Shown piece after piece: positions 1 through 8,251 of a stretch of 64,000 bases of DNA (the stretch's first letter is position 1; each line of letters starts with the position of its first letter). The translations under genes were made by a program, and so were the position numbers. The notes beneath the pieces are model-generated. The model had not been told where the DNA came from. It did not search any database and saw only the letters and a program-made list of their open reading frames with translations. The stretch comes from WHSW01 sp963821345 (GTDB taxonomy: Bacteria; Actinomycetota; Thermoleophilia; Solirubrobacterales; 70-9), in assembly GCA_963821345.1 (NCBI GenBank), contig CAWGDM010000001.1, positions 806,001-870,000 on the forward strand, in the 5' to 3' direction.

Positions 1-480
1 GCGGCGCTCTACCGCCGGCTGACGGTGGCCGAGAACCTGCGCCTGTTCGCGCGCCTCGAGGGCGTCGAGGACGTCGACGGCGCGGTCGAGCGGATGCTCG
101 CCCAGACCCAGCTCGGCGAACGGCGTGACGACCAGGTCGGGACTTTGTCGGGCGGCAACCAGCAGCGGGTCAACATCGCCATCGGCCTGCTCTCGGCGCC
201 CGGTGTGCTGCTCCTCGACGAGCCCTCGACCGGCCTCGACCCGCGCCAGCGCGAACGCCTCTGGGAGTTCGTGCTCGGGCTCGCGGGCTCGGGCACGACG
301 GTGATCTACTCGACCCACCACCTGCTCGAGGCCGAGCGTTACGGCGACCGCCTGCTCGTGCTGGCCGACGGCGAGCCGGTCTTCGACGGCACCTCGGCCG
401 AGCTGCACGCCGCGGTCGGCGGCACCGTCGCCGACTTCGAGGCCGCCTTCGTCCGCTTCCTCGAGGAGCGCGGGCACTGA
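1..480 (+). CDS. ABC transporter ATP-binding protein, C-terminal part
   Basis: The reading frame is open from the first base, so the N-terminus with the Walker A loop lies outside the window and 159 residues are visible. The ABC signature LSGGNQQR is followed by a Walker B region VLLLDEPSTGLD and an H-loop STHH, the order of a genuine ABC ATPase. Its stop (tga, 478-480) overlaps the ATG of the downstream ABC-2 permease by one base. The pair therefore forms a classic two-gene exporter of the drug or antibiotic-resistance (DrrA/NatA-like) class, with this protein powering transport on the cytoplasmic face. The substrate cannot be read from the sequence. Confidence 0.93.
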   Translation, partial: AALYRRLTVAENLRLFARLEGVEDVDGAVERMLAQTQLGERRDDQVGTLSGGNQQRVNIAIGLLSAPGVLLLDEPSTGLDPRQRERLWEFVLGLAGSGTTVIYSTHHLLEAERYGDRLLVLADGEPVFDGTSAELHAAVGGTVADFEAAFVRFLEERGH

Positions 481-1842
481 TGCGCTGGCTGCTGCTCAAG
501 GACCTGCAGATCTTGCGCCGGTCGCCGCTGATCGTCGCCCTGCTGATCGCCTATCCGGTCGCGCTCGGGGTGCTGATCGGCTTCGCCCTCTCGGCCGACA
601 ACTCGAAGCCGCGGGTCGCGTTCCTGAACGAAATCGATCCCAGCGAGCAGTTCCAGGTCGGCGGCGGCGACGACGAGATCGACCGTGACCTCGCCCGCAG
701 CGAGCTCTGCAGCCGGGTCGAATGCGTTGACGTCTCCTCGCGCGAGGAGGCGATCGACAAGGTCACCAACGGTGACGTGATCGCCGCCCTGATCCTGCCG
801 CCGGACCTGCTCGACAAGCTCAACTCGCTCGCGACCCTGAATCCCCAGCAGCCCCAGGTCGAGGTGCTCGTCAACCAGGACGACCCGGTGAAGGCGAGCC
901 TCGTCGACGACCGGATCCAGGCGCTGATCACCGAGGCCAACCTGATCCTCGCCCAGAGGATCTCCGACGAGGCGGCCAACTACCTCGACCTGCTGGTCAA
1001 GGGCGGCAGCTTCAGCCTGCCGCTGCTCGGAGACATCGACATCCTCGGGCTCGAGCGGGCGGCGGCGATCCTGAAGACGGTCGACAAGCAGCTCCCGGCG
1101 GACAGCCCGGTGGCCGACGACCTCGATCAGGTGATCAAGTTCGCTGACCTCGCCGGCGACAACCTGCACTTCGCGCTGCCCCTGCTGGGCGCGATCGCCG
1201 AGCCGATCACGGTCGACAAGCAGGTCGTCGCCGGCACTACATCCGAGCTCGGGGACTTCGCGATCGCGGTCGCGGTGACCGTGACCCTGATGTTCGTCAC
1301 CGTGCTGCTGGTCGCCGGCTCGCTGGCGCTCGAGCGCGAGGAGAACGCCTATCGCCCGGGTGACCCGCGGCATCGTCGGGCCCGGCGGCCTGCTGGCCGA
1401 GAAGGTGACCCTGGGGATCGTCGCCTCGTTCGTGGTCACCCTGCTGCTGTTGGTCGCGCTCACGCTCCTGGTCTCGATCGACTGGGGGCGGACGCCGCTG
1501 ATCCTGCTCGGGATCCTCGGCGGAGGCGCCGGCTTCGCCGCCTTCGGCGCCGCGATCGGCGGCTCGGCGAAGGAGGTCCGAGCCAGCTCGCTGCTCGCGT
1601 TCATGGTCTCGTTGCCGATCGCCTTCCTCTCCCTGGTCCCCTCGGGCACGGTCAACGTCGGCGTCTTCCACGCGATCGAGGTCGTTCGCGCGCTGTTCCC
1701 GTTCGACCCGGCGCTGGACGCGATGCAGGGTGCGCTCGACTCCGACGGCCCGGACATGCTGGTGCCGCTCGTCCACCTGGCGGCGATCGTCGCCGCCTAC
1801 GGGATCCTCGCCCGCCTCGCCCTGCGCCGCTTCGCGAGCTAG
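480..1842 (+). CDS. ABC-2 type permease, interrupted by a one-base frameshift
   Basis: Membrane partner of the preceding ATPase. One N-terminal membrane segment (around residues 18-38, ending in GVLIGFALS) is followed by a large outer-face domain of about 230 residues. A cluster of hydrophobic segments then begins at VAVTVTLMFVTVLLVAGSLA. This is the ABC-2 membrane topology of drug and NatB-type exporters. The frame breaks near 1345-1355: the part ending LEREENAY continues one base later as RVTRGIVGPGGLLAEKV. One extra C in the CCC run at about 1347 would explain it. The total span is 3n+1 bases, as expected for one insertion, and the repaired protein would be 453 residues. Probably a sequencing error rather than a pseudogene. 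Confidence 0.85.
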
Positions 1843-1920
1843 TCGGCGACCGGGGCGGCCGCGGACGCGTGGGCGTGGGGCGACGGCCGCAGCCGTGCAT
1901 GACGAGGCGCTCGCCGACCC

Positions 1921-1926
1921 TACAAT
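1921..1926 (+). promoter_or_regulatory. -10 box TACAAT of the hemB operon
   Basis: TACAAT lies 7 nt before the hemB GTG at 1934, with no Shine-Dalgarno sequence between. Transcription starting 6-8 nt after such a box would begin at or next to the start codon, so a leaderless mRNA is inferred. No clear -35 element was recognised. Confidence 0.55.
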
Positions 1927-1933
1927 CCACGCC

Positions 1934-2905
1934 GTGAGCTTCCCCGCCACCCGGATGCGCCGCCTGCGGCGGACGCAGGCCCTTCGCGACCTCGTCCGCG
2001 AGACGGAGCTGGCGCCGCGACACCTGGTCCAGCCGCTGTTCGTGGTCAGCGGCGAGAGCGTGCGCGAGCCGGTCGAGTCGATGCCCGGGATCGAGCGCTT
2101 CTCGATCAACGAGCTGGTCGCCGAGGCCTCGGAGCTGCGCGCGGTCGGCGTCGAGGCGGTGATCCTGTTCGGGATCCCGGCCGCCAAGGACGAGACCGGC
2201 TCGGGCGCCTACGACGACGAGGGCGTCGTGCAGATGGCCGTCCGGGCGCTGAAGGAGGCCCACCCGGACCTGACCGTGATCACCGACGTCTGTCTGTGCG
2301 AGTACACCTCGCACGGCCACTGCGGCTTCGTCCGCGACGGCGAGGTCGACAACGACATCACGATCGAGCTGCTGGCGAAGACGGCGATCTCGCACGCCGA
2401 GGCCGGCGCCGACGTGGTCGCTCCGTCGGACATGATGGACGGGCGGTCGGGATGATCCGCCACCAGCTCGACGAGGAGGGCCATCCAGATACCGCGATCC
2501 TCGCCTACTCGGCGAAGTACGCGTCGGCCTTCTACGGACCCTTCCGCGAGGCCGCCGAGTCGACCCCGGAGTTCGGCGACCGCCGCGGCTACCAGATGGA
2601 TCCGGCCAACGCGCGCGAGGCGCTGCGCGAGGCCCGCCTCGACATCGAGGAGGGGGCCGACATGGTGATGGTCAAGCCGGCGCTTCCCTACCTCGACGTG
2701 ATCCGCAGCGATGCGCGACGACACCGACGTCCCGATCGCCGCCTACCAGGTCTCGGGCGAGTACTCGATGCTGAAGGCGGCGGCGCTCAACGGCTGGATC
2801 GACGAGCGCGCCGCGGCGCTCGAGGCGCTGACATCGATTCGACGCGCAGGCGCCGACGTGATCCTCACCTACTACGCCAAGGAGGCGGCGGGGTGGCTGG
2901 CCTAA
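1934..2905 (+). CDS. hemB: Delta-aminolevulinic acid dehydratase (porphobilinogen synthase), two compensating indels
   Basis: Condenses two 5-aminolevulinate molecules to porphobilinogen in tetrapyrrole synthesis. The zinc-site cysteines are visible in DVCLCEYTSHGHCG. The two Schiff-base lysines are in YSAKYASAFYGPF and MVMVKPALPYLD. The GTG at 1934 gives a 323-residue protein, the usual length. The frame breaks twice. Near 2447, APSDMMDGR should continue VGMIRHQLD, and one G is missing from a GGG run. Near 2712, YLDVIRS should continue with RDDTDVPIAAYQVSGEY, and one extra base is present. The two changes cancel, so the span is a multiple of three. Loss of this step would block haem synthesis, so sequencing error is the likely cause. 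The stop overlaps the next gene. Confidence 0.93.
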
Positions 2906-3986
2906 AGGTCCCTCAGTCGAAGGCGCGCTCGCGCAAGGACGGCGCCGCGATCCCGCTCGACGAGACCGACAAGCGGCTGATGAACCTGCTGCAGTCGCGC
3001 TTCCCGCTCGACCCCGAGCCCTACGCCGGGGTCGCCGCGCGAGGCCGAGCTCGAGCTCGACGACGTCCTCGCACGGACCGACCGCCTGGTGCGCGAGCGG
3101 ATCATCCGCGAGATCACGCCGATCTTCGACACCCGCGCGCTCGGCTACGCATCGATGCTCGTCGCCGCGAAGGTGGATTCAGAGAACCCGCACCGGGCGG
3201 CGAAGATCATCAACTCGCACCCCGGCGTCTCTCACAACTACCTGCGCACCCACGAGTTCAACCTCTGGTTCACGATCGCGACCCCGCCGGACTCCGGCCT
3301 CGGCCTGCAAGGGCACGCTCGACGTGCTCCAGCGGCTGACCGGCGCCGACTCGATCCGCCAGCTGCCGACCCTGAAGCTGTTCAAGATCAACATGAACCT
3401 GGAGATGGAGAAGGGGACCGAGGCGCTCGCCGCGGCCGCCGAGGCCGCGACGCCCCGCGAGCTCGAGCGCCAGCCCTACGACGACACGGACATCGCGATC
3501 ATCCGCGCCCTGCAGGGGCCGATGGCGGTGATCGAGCGCCCCTACGACGCGGCCGCCGCCGAGGTCGGGATCGCCACCGAGGCGTTGCTGGAGCATCTAC
3601 GGGCGATGGTCGACCGCAAGATCCTGCGCCGGGTCGCGGCGATCCTCTACCACCGCCGCGCCGGCTTCTCGGCCAACGGGATGGGCGTCTGGCGGGTTCC
3701 GGAGGACCGGATCCTCGAGGTCGGCACCCGGATGTCGGCGGTGCGCGGGATCTCGCACTGCTACGAGCGCCCGACCTACGAGGACTGGCCCTACTCGGTG
3801 TTCACGATGGCCCACGGGCGCTCGAAGGAGGAGTGCGACGCGATCCTGCAGTCGATCGCCGACGAGCACGACCTCCACGGCCCTGACCGCGCGACGCTCT
3901 ACTCGTCGACCGAGTTCAAGAAGATCCGCCTGCACTACTTCACCGACGAGTACGCGGGCTGGGAGCGTCAGCACGCACCGAGCTGA
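2893..3986 (+). CDS. Fused AhbA/AhbB-like siroheme decarboxylase (AsnC/Lrp fold), two frameshifts
   Basis: The protein is two AsnC/Lrp-like units in tandem, each with a helix-turn-helix-like region and a ligand-binding half. Unit 1 runs from DETDKRLMNLL to GVSHNYLRTHEFNLWF; unit 2 from DDTDIAIIRALQ to GISHCYERPTYEDWPY and FTMAHGRSKEEC. The SHCYERP..Y.DWPY block is typical of siroheme decarboxylase AhbB and of NirD/L/G/H. Those proteins remove the acetate carboxyls of siroheme, or act as haem-linked regulators. The GTG at 2893 overlaps the hemB stop by 13 nt, and hemL follows directly. Two single-base insertions, near 3040 and 3307, split the frame; the span is 3n+2 and the repaired length is 363 residues. 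Whether it is an enzyme or a haem-responsive regulator is open. Confidence 0.8.
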
Positions 3987-3990
3987 GCGC

Positions 3991-5283
3991 ATCGCCGACC
4001 GCCTCGACACCCGGACCTCCGAGGTCCTCTACGCCCGCGCGGTCGGGCTGCTGCCCGGCGGCGTCAACTCCCCGGTTCGCGCGATGCGCTCGATCGGCCG
4101 CGACTACCCGATCTTCGTCGACCGCGGCGAGGGCTTCGAGCTGATCGACGTCGACGGCAATCGCTACGTCGACTGGGTCTGCTCCTGGGGCCCGCTGATC
4201 CTCGGCCACGCGCATCCCGCGGTGGTCGAGGCCGTCAGCGAGGCCGCCGCGCGCGGGACCAGCTACGGGGCGCCGACCGAGGGCGAGGTCGAGCTGGCGG
4301 CGGAGGTCTGTGACCGGTTCGGCTCGGTCGAGATGGTGCGGATGGTCAACTCGGGCACCGAGGCGACGATGAGCGCCGTCCGGCTCGCCCGTGCGGCAAC
4401 CGGGCGCGAGCGGCTGATCAAGTTCGCCGGCGCCTATCACGGCCACGTCGACGGGCTGCTGGCCGAGGCGGGCTCCGGCCTCGCGACCCAGGGCATCCCG
4501 GCGAGCCCGGGGGTCCCCGAGGCGCACGCGGCGGCGACGATCGTCGTGCCCTGGAACGACCTCGCCGCGGTCGAGGCGGCGCTCGCCGAACACGAGATCG
4601 CGGCGATCCTCGCCGAGCCGCTACCCGCGAACATGGGCCTGGTGCCTCCGGCCGAGGGCTTCCTCGGCGACCTGCGCCGCCTCGCGACCGAGCACGGCGC
4701 GCTGCTGGTCTGTGACGAGGTGATCTCCGGCTTCCGGGTTGCCCGCGGTGGGGCGCAGGAGCTCTGCGGGGTCGACGCCGACCTGACGATCATGGGCAAG
4801 GTGCTGGGCGGGGGGTTGCCCGCCGCCGCGTACGGCGGGCGGCGGGACCTGCTCTCACGAGTCGCCCCGGCGGGCGACGTCTACCAGGCGGGGACCCTGT
4901 CGGGCAATCCGCTCGCGGTCGCCGCCGGGCTCGCCACCCTGACACGCCTCGACGCCGCCGCCTACGAGCGGCTGGCCGCGCTCACCGAGCTGCTCGCGGG
5001 AGCGCTGCGCGAAGCCGCGGGCGACCTCCCCGTCCAGGTCGTTTCCGTGCCCGGGCTGGTGACGCCGTTCTTCAGCGCCGAGCCGGTGAACGACTTCGCC
5101 GGCGCCTCGGCCTGCGACCTGGATGCCTACGGGCGCTTTGCCCGCGCCCTGCTCGACCGCGGCGTCTACCCGCCCGCCTCCCAGTTCGAGACCTGGTTCG
5201 TTTCGCTTGCCCACGACGAGGCCGCGATCGAGCACACCGCCGAGGCCGCCGCCGAGGCGTTCGCCGCGACCCTCGACGGCTAG
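3991..5283 (+). CDS. hemL: Glutamate-1-semialdehyde 2,1-aminomutase, start codon unclear
   Basis: PLP-dependent conversion of glutamate-1-semialdehyde to 5-aminolevulinate, the substrate of HemB encoded just upstream. The conserved N-terminus LLPGGVNSPVRAMRSIG, the aldehyde region MVNSGTEATMSAVRLAR and the PLP lysine in TIMGKVLGGGLPAA are intact. No ATG, GTG or TTG occurs in frame between the upstream gene and this N-terminus. The first in-frame ATG (4084) falls inside the conserved block and would remove it. The start given here is an ATC at 3991, which yields about 430 residues as expected for HemL. A base error that destroyed a normal start codon is equally possible. Confidence 0.9.
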   Translation: MADRLDTRTSEVLYARAVGLLPGGVNSPVRAMRSIGRDYPIFVDRGEGFELIDVDGNRYVDWVCSWGPLILGHAHPAVVEAVSEAAARGTSYGAPTEGEVELAAEVCDRFGSVEMVRMVNSGTEATMSAVRLARAATGRERLIKFAGAYHGHVDGLLAEAGSGLATQGIPASPGVPEAHAAATIVVPWNDLAAVEAALAEHEIAAILAEPLPANMGLVPPAEGFLGDLRRLATEHGALLVCDEVISGFRVARGGAQELCGVDADLTIMGKVLGGGLPAAAYGGRRDLLSRVAPAGDVYQAGTLSGNPLAVAAGLATLTRLDAAAYERLAALTELLAGALREAAGDLPVQVVSVPGLVTPFFSAEPVNDFAGASACDLDAYGRFARALLDRGVYPPASQFETWFVSLAHDEAAIEHTAEAAAEAFAATLDG

Positions 5284-5305
5284 CGCGGACTATCCTCGCC
5301 GCCCC

Positions 5306-5935
5306 GTGGCTGAGCCCGCCGCCGGCGCCCTCGCCGAGCTCGCCGATCTGCTCCGCGCCGACCGCTCGGTGGTCAGCCCGTTCGTCACCGACCCCGCCGA
5401 CGCCGACCCGGCGCTCGGCCGGCTCGCCGCCGCCGGGCCCCGGACCGGGTCGGCGGCGGCCGAGTACTCGCTGGTGGTCGAGGCGGTCCGCGAGGGCTAC
5501 CTGCTCCATTACGGCGCCGGCCACGAGGGACGCCTGGTGCGCGGCGCCGACGGCGACCTGGCTCTGCTCGCCGGCGACTACCTGTACGCGCTCGGGCTCG
5601 AGCGGCTGGCGGCGATCGGCGACCTCGACGCCGTCCGCGAGCTCTCGGACCTGATCAGCCTCGCCGCTCAGGCCCACGACGGCTCACGCCCCGCCGAGCG
5701 CGCCGCCGCCGAGGAGGCGGCGCTGTGGCTGGCCAGCACGGCGGCGATCGCCGGCGGGCCGACCGCTGCCCATGAGCAGGCGAAGCAGGGACTGCGATCC
5801 GAGTCCGAGGCCGCCGCGGCAGCGCTTTGGGCGGGGGCCACATCGGCGGCCGACGCGGGTGGGTTTAGGCAGGCGTTAGAGGACGCTGCCGCTGGATTAG
5901 ACTTCCGGGCCGACCACCTCCCCTCACTTGGCTGA
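5306..5935 (+). CDS. Prenyl-synthase-like protein lacking catalytic Asp motifs (hypothetical)
   Basis: A 209-residue Ala-rich helical protein with no membrane segment. The stretch LLAGDYLYALGLERLAAIGD, followed by AVRELSDLISLAAQ, resembles the GDYLFARAFELLA...LS..I..LA region of trans-polyprenyl diphosphate synthases. The position of the first DDxxD motif instead reads LLHYGAGHEG, and no second DDxxD is present. It could be a non-catalytic partner subunit, comparable to the small subunit of heterodimeric heptaprenyl synthases, for the catalytic synthase encoded at 9003-9983. That is inference. The GTG at 5306 lies 9 nt after TATCCT, and its stop lies inside the qcrA start region (8 nt overlap), suggesting co-expression with the bc complex. 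Confidence 0.7.
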   Translation: MAEPAAGALAELADLLRADRSVVSPFVTDPADADPALGRLAAAGPRTGSAAAEYSLVVEAVREGYLLHYGAGHEGRLVRGADGDLALLAGDYLYALGLERLAAIGDLDAVRELSDLISLAAQAHDGSRPAERAAAEEAALWLASTAAIAGGPTAAHEQAKQGLRSESEAAAAALWAGATSAADAGGFRQALEDAAAGLDFRADHLPSLG

Positions 5936-6581
5936 CCAACAGAACAAGCAGGGCCAGGCTCCCGAGAAGCCGAAGCCCGCGGGCTACTTCGAAGGCGAGA
6001 CGATGACTCGCCGGACGATGTTCGGCCTCGGTGGGCAGGCGTTCGGCGCCGGAGCCGTGCTCCTCGTCGCGTTGCCCACGGTCGGGTTCGCGCTCGCGCC
6101 GATCTTCGACCGGCCCGAGGAGATGTGGGAGGGCGTCGGCCACCCCGACGACTTCGCCGCCGACACCTACCGCCAGGCGGTGATCACGATCGTCGAGGGC
6201 GTCGGCGACTCGGGCAAGACCACGGTCTACATCCGCCGCGGCAGCCCCGACCTCGACGAGGACCCGGCGAGCTTCATCGCGATCTCGACCCGCTGCGCGC
6301 ACCTCGGCTGCCCGGTGCGCTTCGTCAAGGCGGCGGGGAACTTCATCTGCCCCTGTCACGGTGGCGTCTACGACTTCGAGGGCCAGGTGATCGGCGGGCC
6401 TCCGGTGCGGCCGCTCGACCGCTTCCAGACCCGGGTCCGCGCCGGCGTCGTGGAGATCGGCCCCCGCTACAGCGTCACCTCCGACCTCGAGCCGGTCCGC
6501 GCCCGCGATCCCGGTGAGTACACCGGCGGGATCTGGGAGTACCTGTATCCGCCCCGGTTCACGACCGCGCCCCCGCCCTGA
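5928..6581 (+). CDS. qcrA: Menaquinol:cytochrome c reductase Rieske iron-sulfur subunit
   Basis: Carries the [2Fe-2S] cluster that takes electrons from menaquinol in the cytochrome bc complex. The two cluster motifs are CAHLGC and CPCHGG, around residues 123 and 141. An N-terminal TM anchor with a twin-Arg-like TRRTMFGLGG precedes it, which fits Tat export (tatA and tatC lie at 12.4-13.5 kb). The GGPPVRPLDRF loop after the second motif is also conserved. Translation starts at TTG (5928), overlapping the previous gene by 8 nt, and its stop overlaps the qcrB ATG by 1 nt. At 217 residues it is longer than the roughly 170-residue Bacillus protein. Confidence 0.95.
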   Translation: MADQQNKQGQAPEKPKPAGYFEGETMTRRTMFGLGGQAFGAGAVLLVALPTVGFALAPIFDRPEEMWEGVGHPDDFAADTYRQAVITIVEGVGDSGKTTVYIRRGSPDLDEDPASFIAISTRCAHLGCPVRFVKAAGNFICPCHGGVYDFEGQVIGGPPVRPLDRFQTRVRAGVVEIGPRYSVTSDLEPVRARDPGEYTGGIWEYLYPPRFTTAPPP

Positions 6582-7430
6582 TGCCGAAGCTTCCCGTCCC
6601 CCAGGTCCTGCGCAAGCCCGGCAAGCCCGGCGAGCGCAGCAACGGCGCCGGCAAGGGCGGTAACGGCGCGAGCCCGAACGGCGGCGAAGCCCCGCAGCGG
6701 AGCGGCGAGCACGGCAAGCTGGCCGATGGCGGGATCGACGTCGTCGGCTGGGTCGACGAGCGCACCGGGGCGACCCCGTTCCTGACCGGGCTGCTGCTGC
6801 GCAAGGTCCCGAAGGGGACGAACTGGTTCTACACGCTCGGCTCGGCGACGCTGTTCATCTTCGCGATGCAGGCGCTGACCGGCGTCTTCCTGGCGATGTA
6901 CTACGTGCCCTCGTCGACCGAGGCCTACAACTCGATCAGCCACCTGACCAACGACGTCTTCCTCGGCGAGTTCGTGCGCGGCCTGCACAAGTGGGGCGCG
7001 ACGCTGATGATCATCCTGATCTTCCTCCACATGGGCAGGACGTTCTTCTTCGGCGCCTACAAGTACCCGCGTGAGCTCAACTGGGTGATCGGCGTCGTGC
7101 TGCTTGATCCTCACCCTGGTCATGGGGCTCACCGGCTACCTGCTGCCGTTCGACCAGCGCTCCTACTGGGCGACGATCGTGGCCATGAACATCACCGGCA
7201 CGGGTCCGATCATGGGGCCCTACCTGGCCGACTTCCTGCGCGCCGGCTCGGAGTTCGGGGCGACGACGCTGCCGCGCTTCTACTCGGTCCACATGTTGTT
7301 GGTCCCCGGGTTGATCATCGCCCTGATCGGCGCCCACCTGTACCTGGTCGTCAAGCTCGGGACCACGGCGCCGCCATGGCTGCGCGCCAACCCGCAGCCG
7401 AAGCCGCTGCGCGAGGAGGAGGTCCCGTGA
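6581..7430 (+). CDS. qcrB: Cytochrome b (N-terminal, four-helix subunit) of the bc complex, frameshifted
   Basis: Binds the haems b and forms the quinol sites. A Gly/Asn-rich cytoplasmic leader of about 70 residues precedes the first TM helix. Haem-ligand regions are visible in LHKWGATLMIILIFLHMGR and FYSVHMLLVPGLIIALIGAH. The protein ends after the fourth helix, so it corresponds to the short cytochrome b6-type subunit found in Bacillus QcrB, not the full-length actinobacterial QcrB. A single extra T near 7105 breaks the frame: WVIGVVLL should continue ILTLVMGLTGYLLPFDQ. Removing it restores 282 residues. Loss of this subunit would be severe, so sequencing error is likely. Confidence 0.93.
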
Positions 7431-7479
7431 GGCGTAGCGAAGCGAAGCCGAGCCGCCCCGCCGTTGAGGGGCCTGGTTC
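7431..7479 (+). repeat. Intercistronic repeat, copy 1 (qcrB-qcrC spacer)
   Basis: The spacer after the qcrB stop shares the core gagccg.cccgccgttgagg and flanking bases with the spacer after qcrC (8215-8251). Copy 1 carries about 10 extra bases (tagcgaagcgaa). Both lie between a TGA and an ATGAAC. It may be an intercistronic RNA element or the trace of a local duplication. Confidence 0.5.
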
Positions 7480-8214
7480 ATGAACTCCGCCGAGAAGGAG
7501 GCCTACCTCCGCGAGTACGAGATCCTGAAGAAGAAGGGCAAGCCCTTCTTCCCGTACGCGATCTTCAAGGACTCGGCGATGATGCTGGTCGTCGCCCTGG
7601 TCGTGGTCGCGATGTCGCTGATCCTCGGCGCCGAGCAGGGCCCGAAGGCCGACCCGACCACGACCACCTACGTGCCGCGGCCCGAGTGGTACTTCTTCTT
7701 CCTCTTCGAGCTGCTGCGGGTGATCAAGCCGAACGAGCTGGTCCCGGTGGCGACGGTGGGCATCCCGACCCTGTGCATGGTCTTGCTCCTGTTGCTGCCG
7801 TTCTACGACCGCAACCCCGAGCGGCTTCCATGGCGGCGGCCGGTCGCGACCACGGCCGGGATCATGACCATCGTCGCGATGGCCTTCCTCACCTACCTCG
7901 GCGCCTCGGCGGGGTCGCCGACCGAGATCGACCTCAAGGTCGCGCCGCAGTTCGAGGCCGGCAAACAGGTCGCCGCGCAGTCGGGCTGTCTGGCCTGCCA
8001 CAAGTTCGGCGAGAACGGCAACAACGGGCCCGGACCAGAGCTGACCGAGATCGGCGCCAAGCTGCCCGCGGCCGGCATCAGACGGACGCTGATCAACCCC
8101 TCGGGGGTGATGCCGGTGTTCGCGCCCTGCGGCACGCCGGGCACCTCGGAGAGCTCCTGCCTGCCGGAGGAGAAGTTCAACAGCCTGGTTCAGTTCCTCT
8201 CGTCGCTTCAGTGA
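7480..8214 (+). CDS. qcrC: bc complex subunit IV fused to cytochrome c
   Basis: The N-terminal half is a subunit IV-like cytochrome b C-terminal part with three TM helices and the quinol-oxidation motif in RPEWYFFFLFELLR (around residues 68-81). After the last helix comes a c-type cytochrome domain with one haem-binding motif, CLACH (around residues 169-173), and a candidate distal methionine in NPSGVMPVF. This fusion is the architecture of Bacillus QcrC. Together with the short cytochrome b and the Rieske subunit it completes a menaquinol:cytochrome c reductase. The protein is 244 residues and appears intact. Confidence 0.93.
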   Translation: MNSAEKEAYLREYEILKKKGKPFFPYAIFKDSAMMLVVALVVVAMSLILGAEQGPKADPTTTTYVPRPEWYFFFLFELLRVIKPNELVPVATVGIPTLCMVLLLLLPFYDRNPERLPWRRPVATTAGIMTIVAMAFLTYLGASAGSPTEIDLKVAPQFEAGKQVAAQSGCLACHKFGENGNNGPGPELTEIGAKLPAAGIRRTLINPSGVMPVFAPCGTPGTSESSCLPEEKFNSLVQFLSSLQ

Positions 8215-8251
8215 GGCGCAGCCGAGCCGCGCCGCCGTTGAGGCGCCCAGC
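8215..8251 (+). repeat. Intercistronic repeat, copy 2 (qcrC-menG spacer)
   Basis: Second, shorter copy of the qcrB-qcrC spacer sequence, ending just before the menG ATG. The ends ggcgc and gcgcc could pair into a hairpin. See copy 1 at 7431-7479. Confidence 0.5.
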
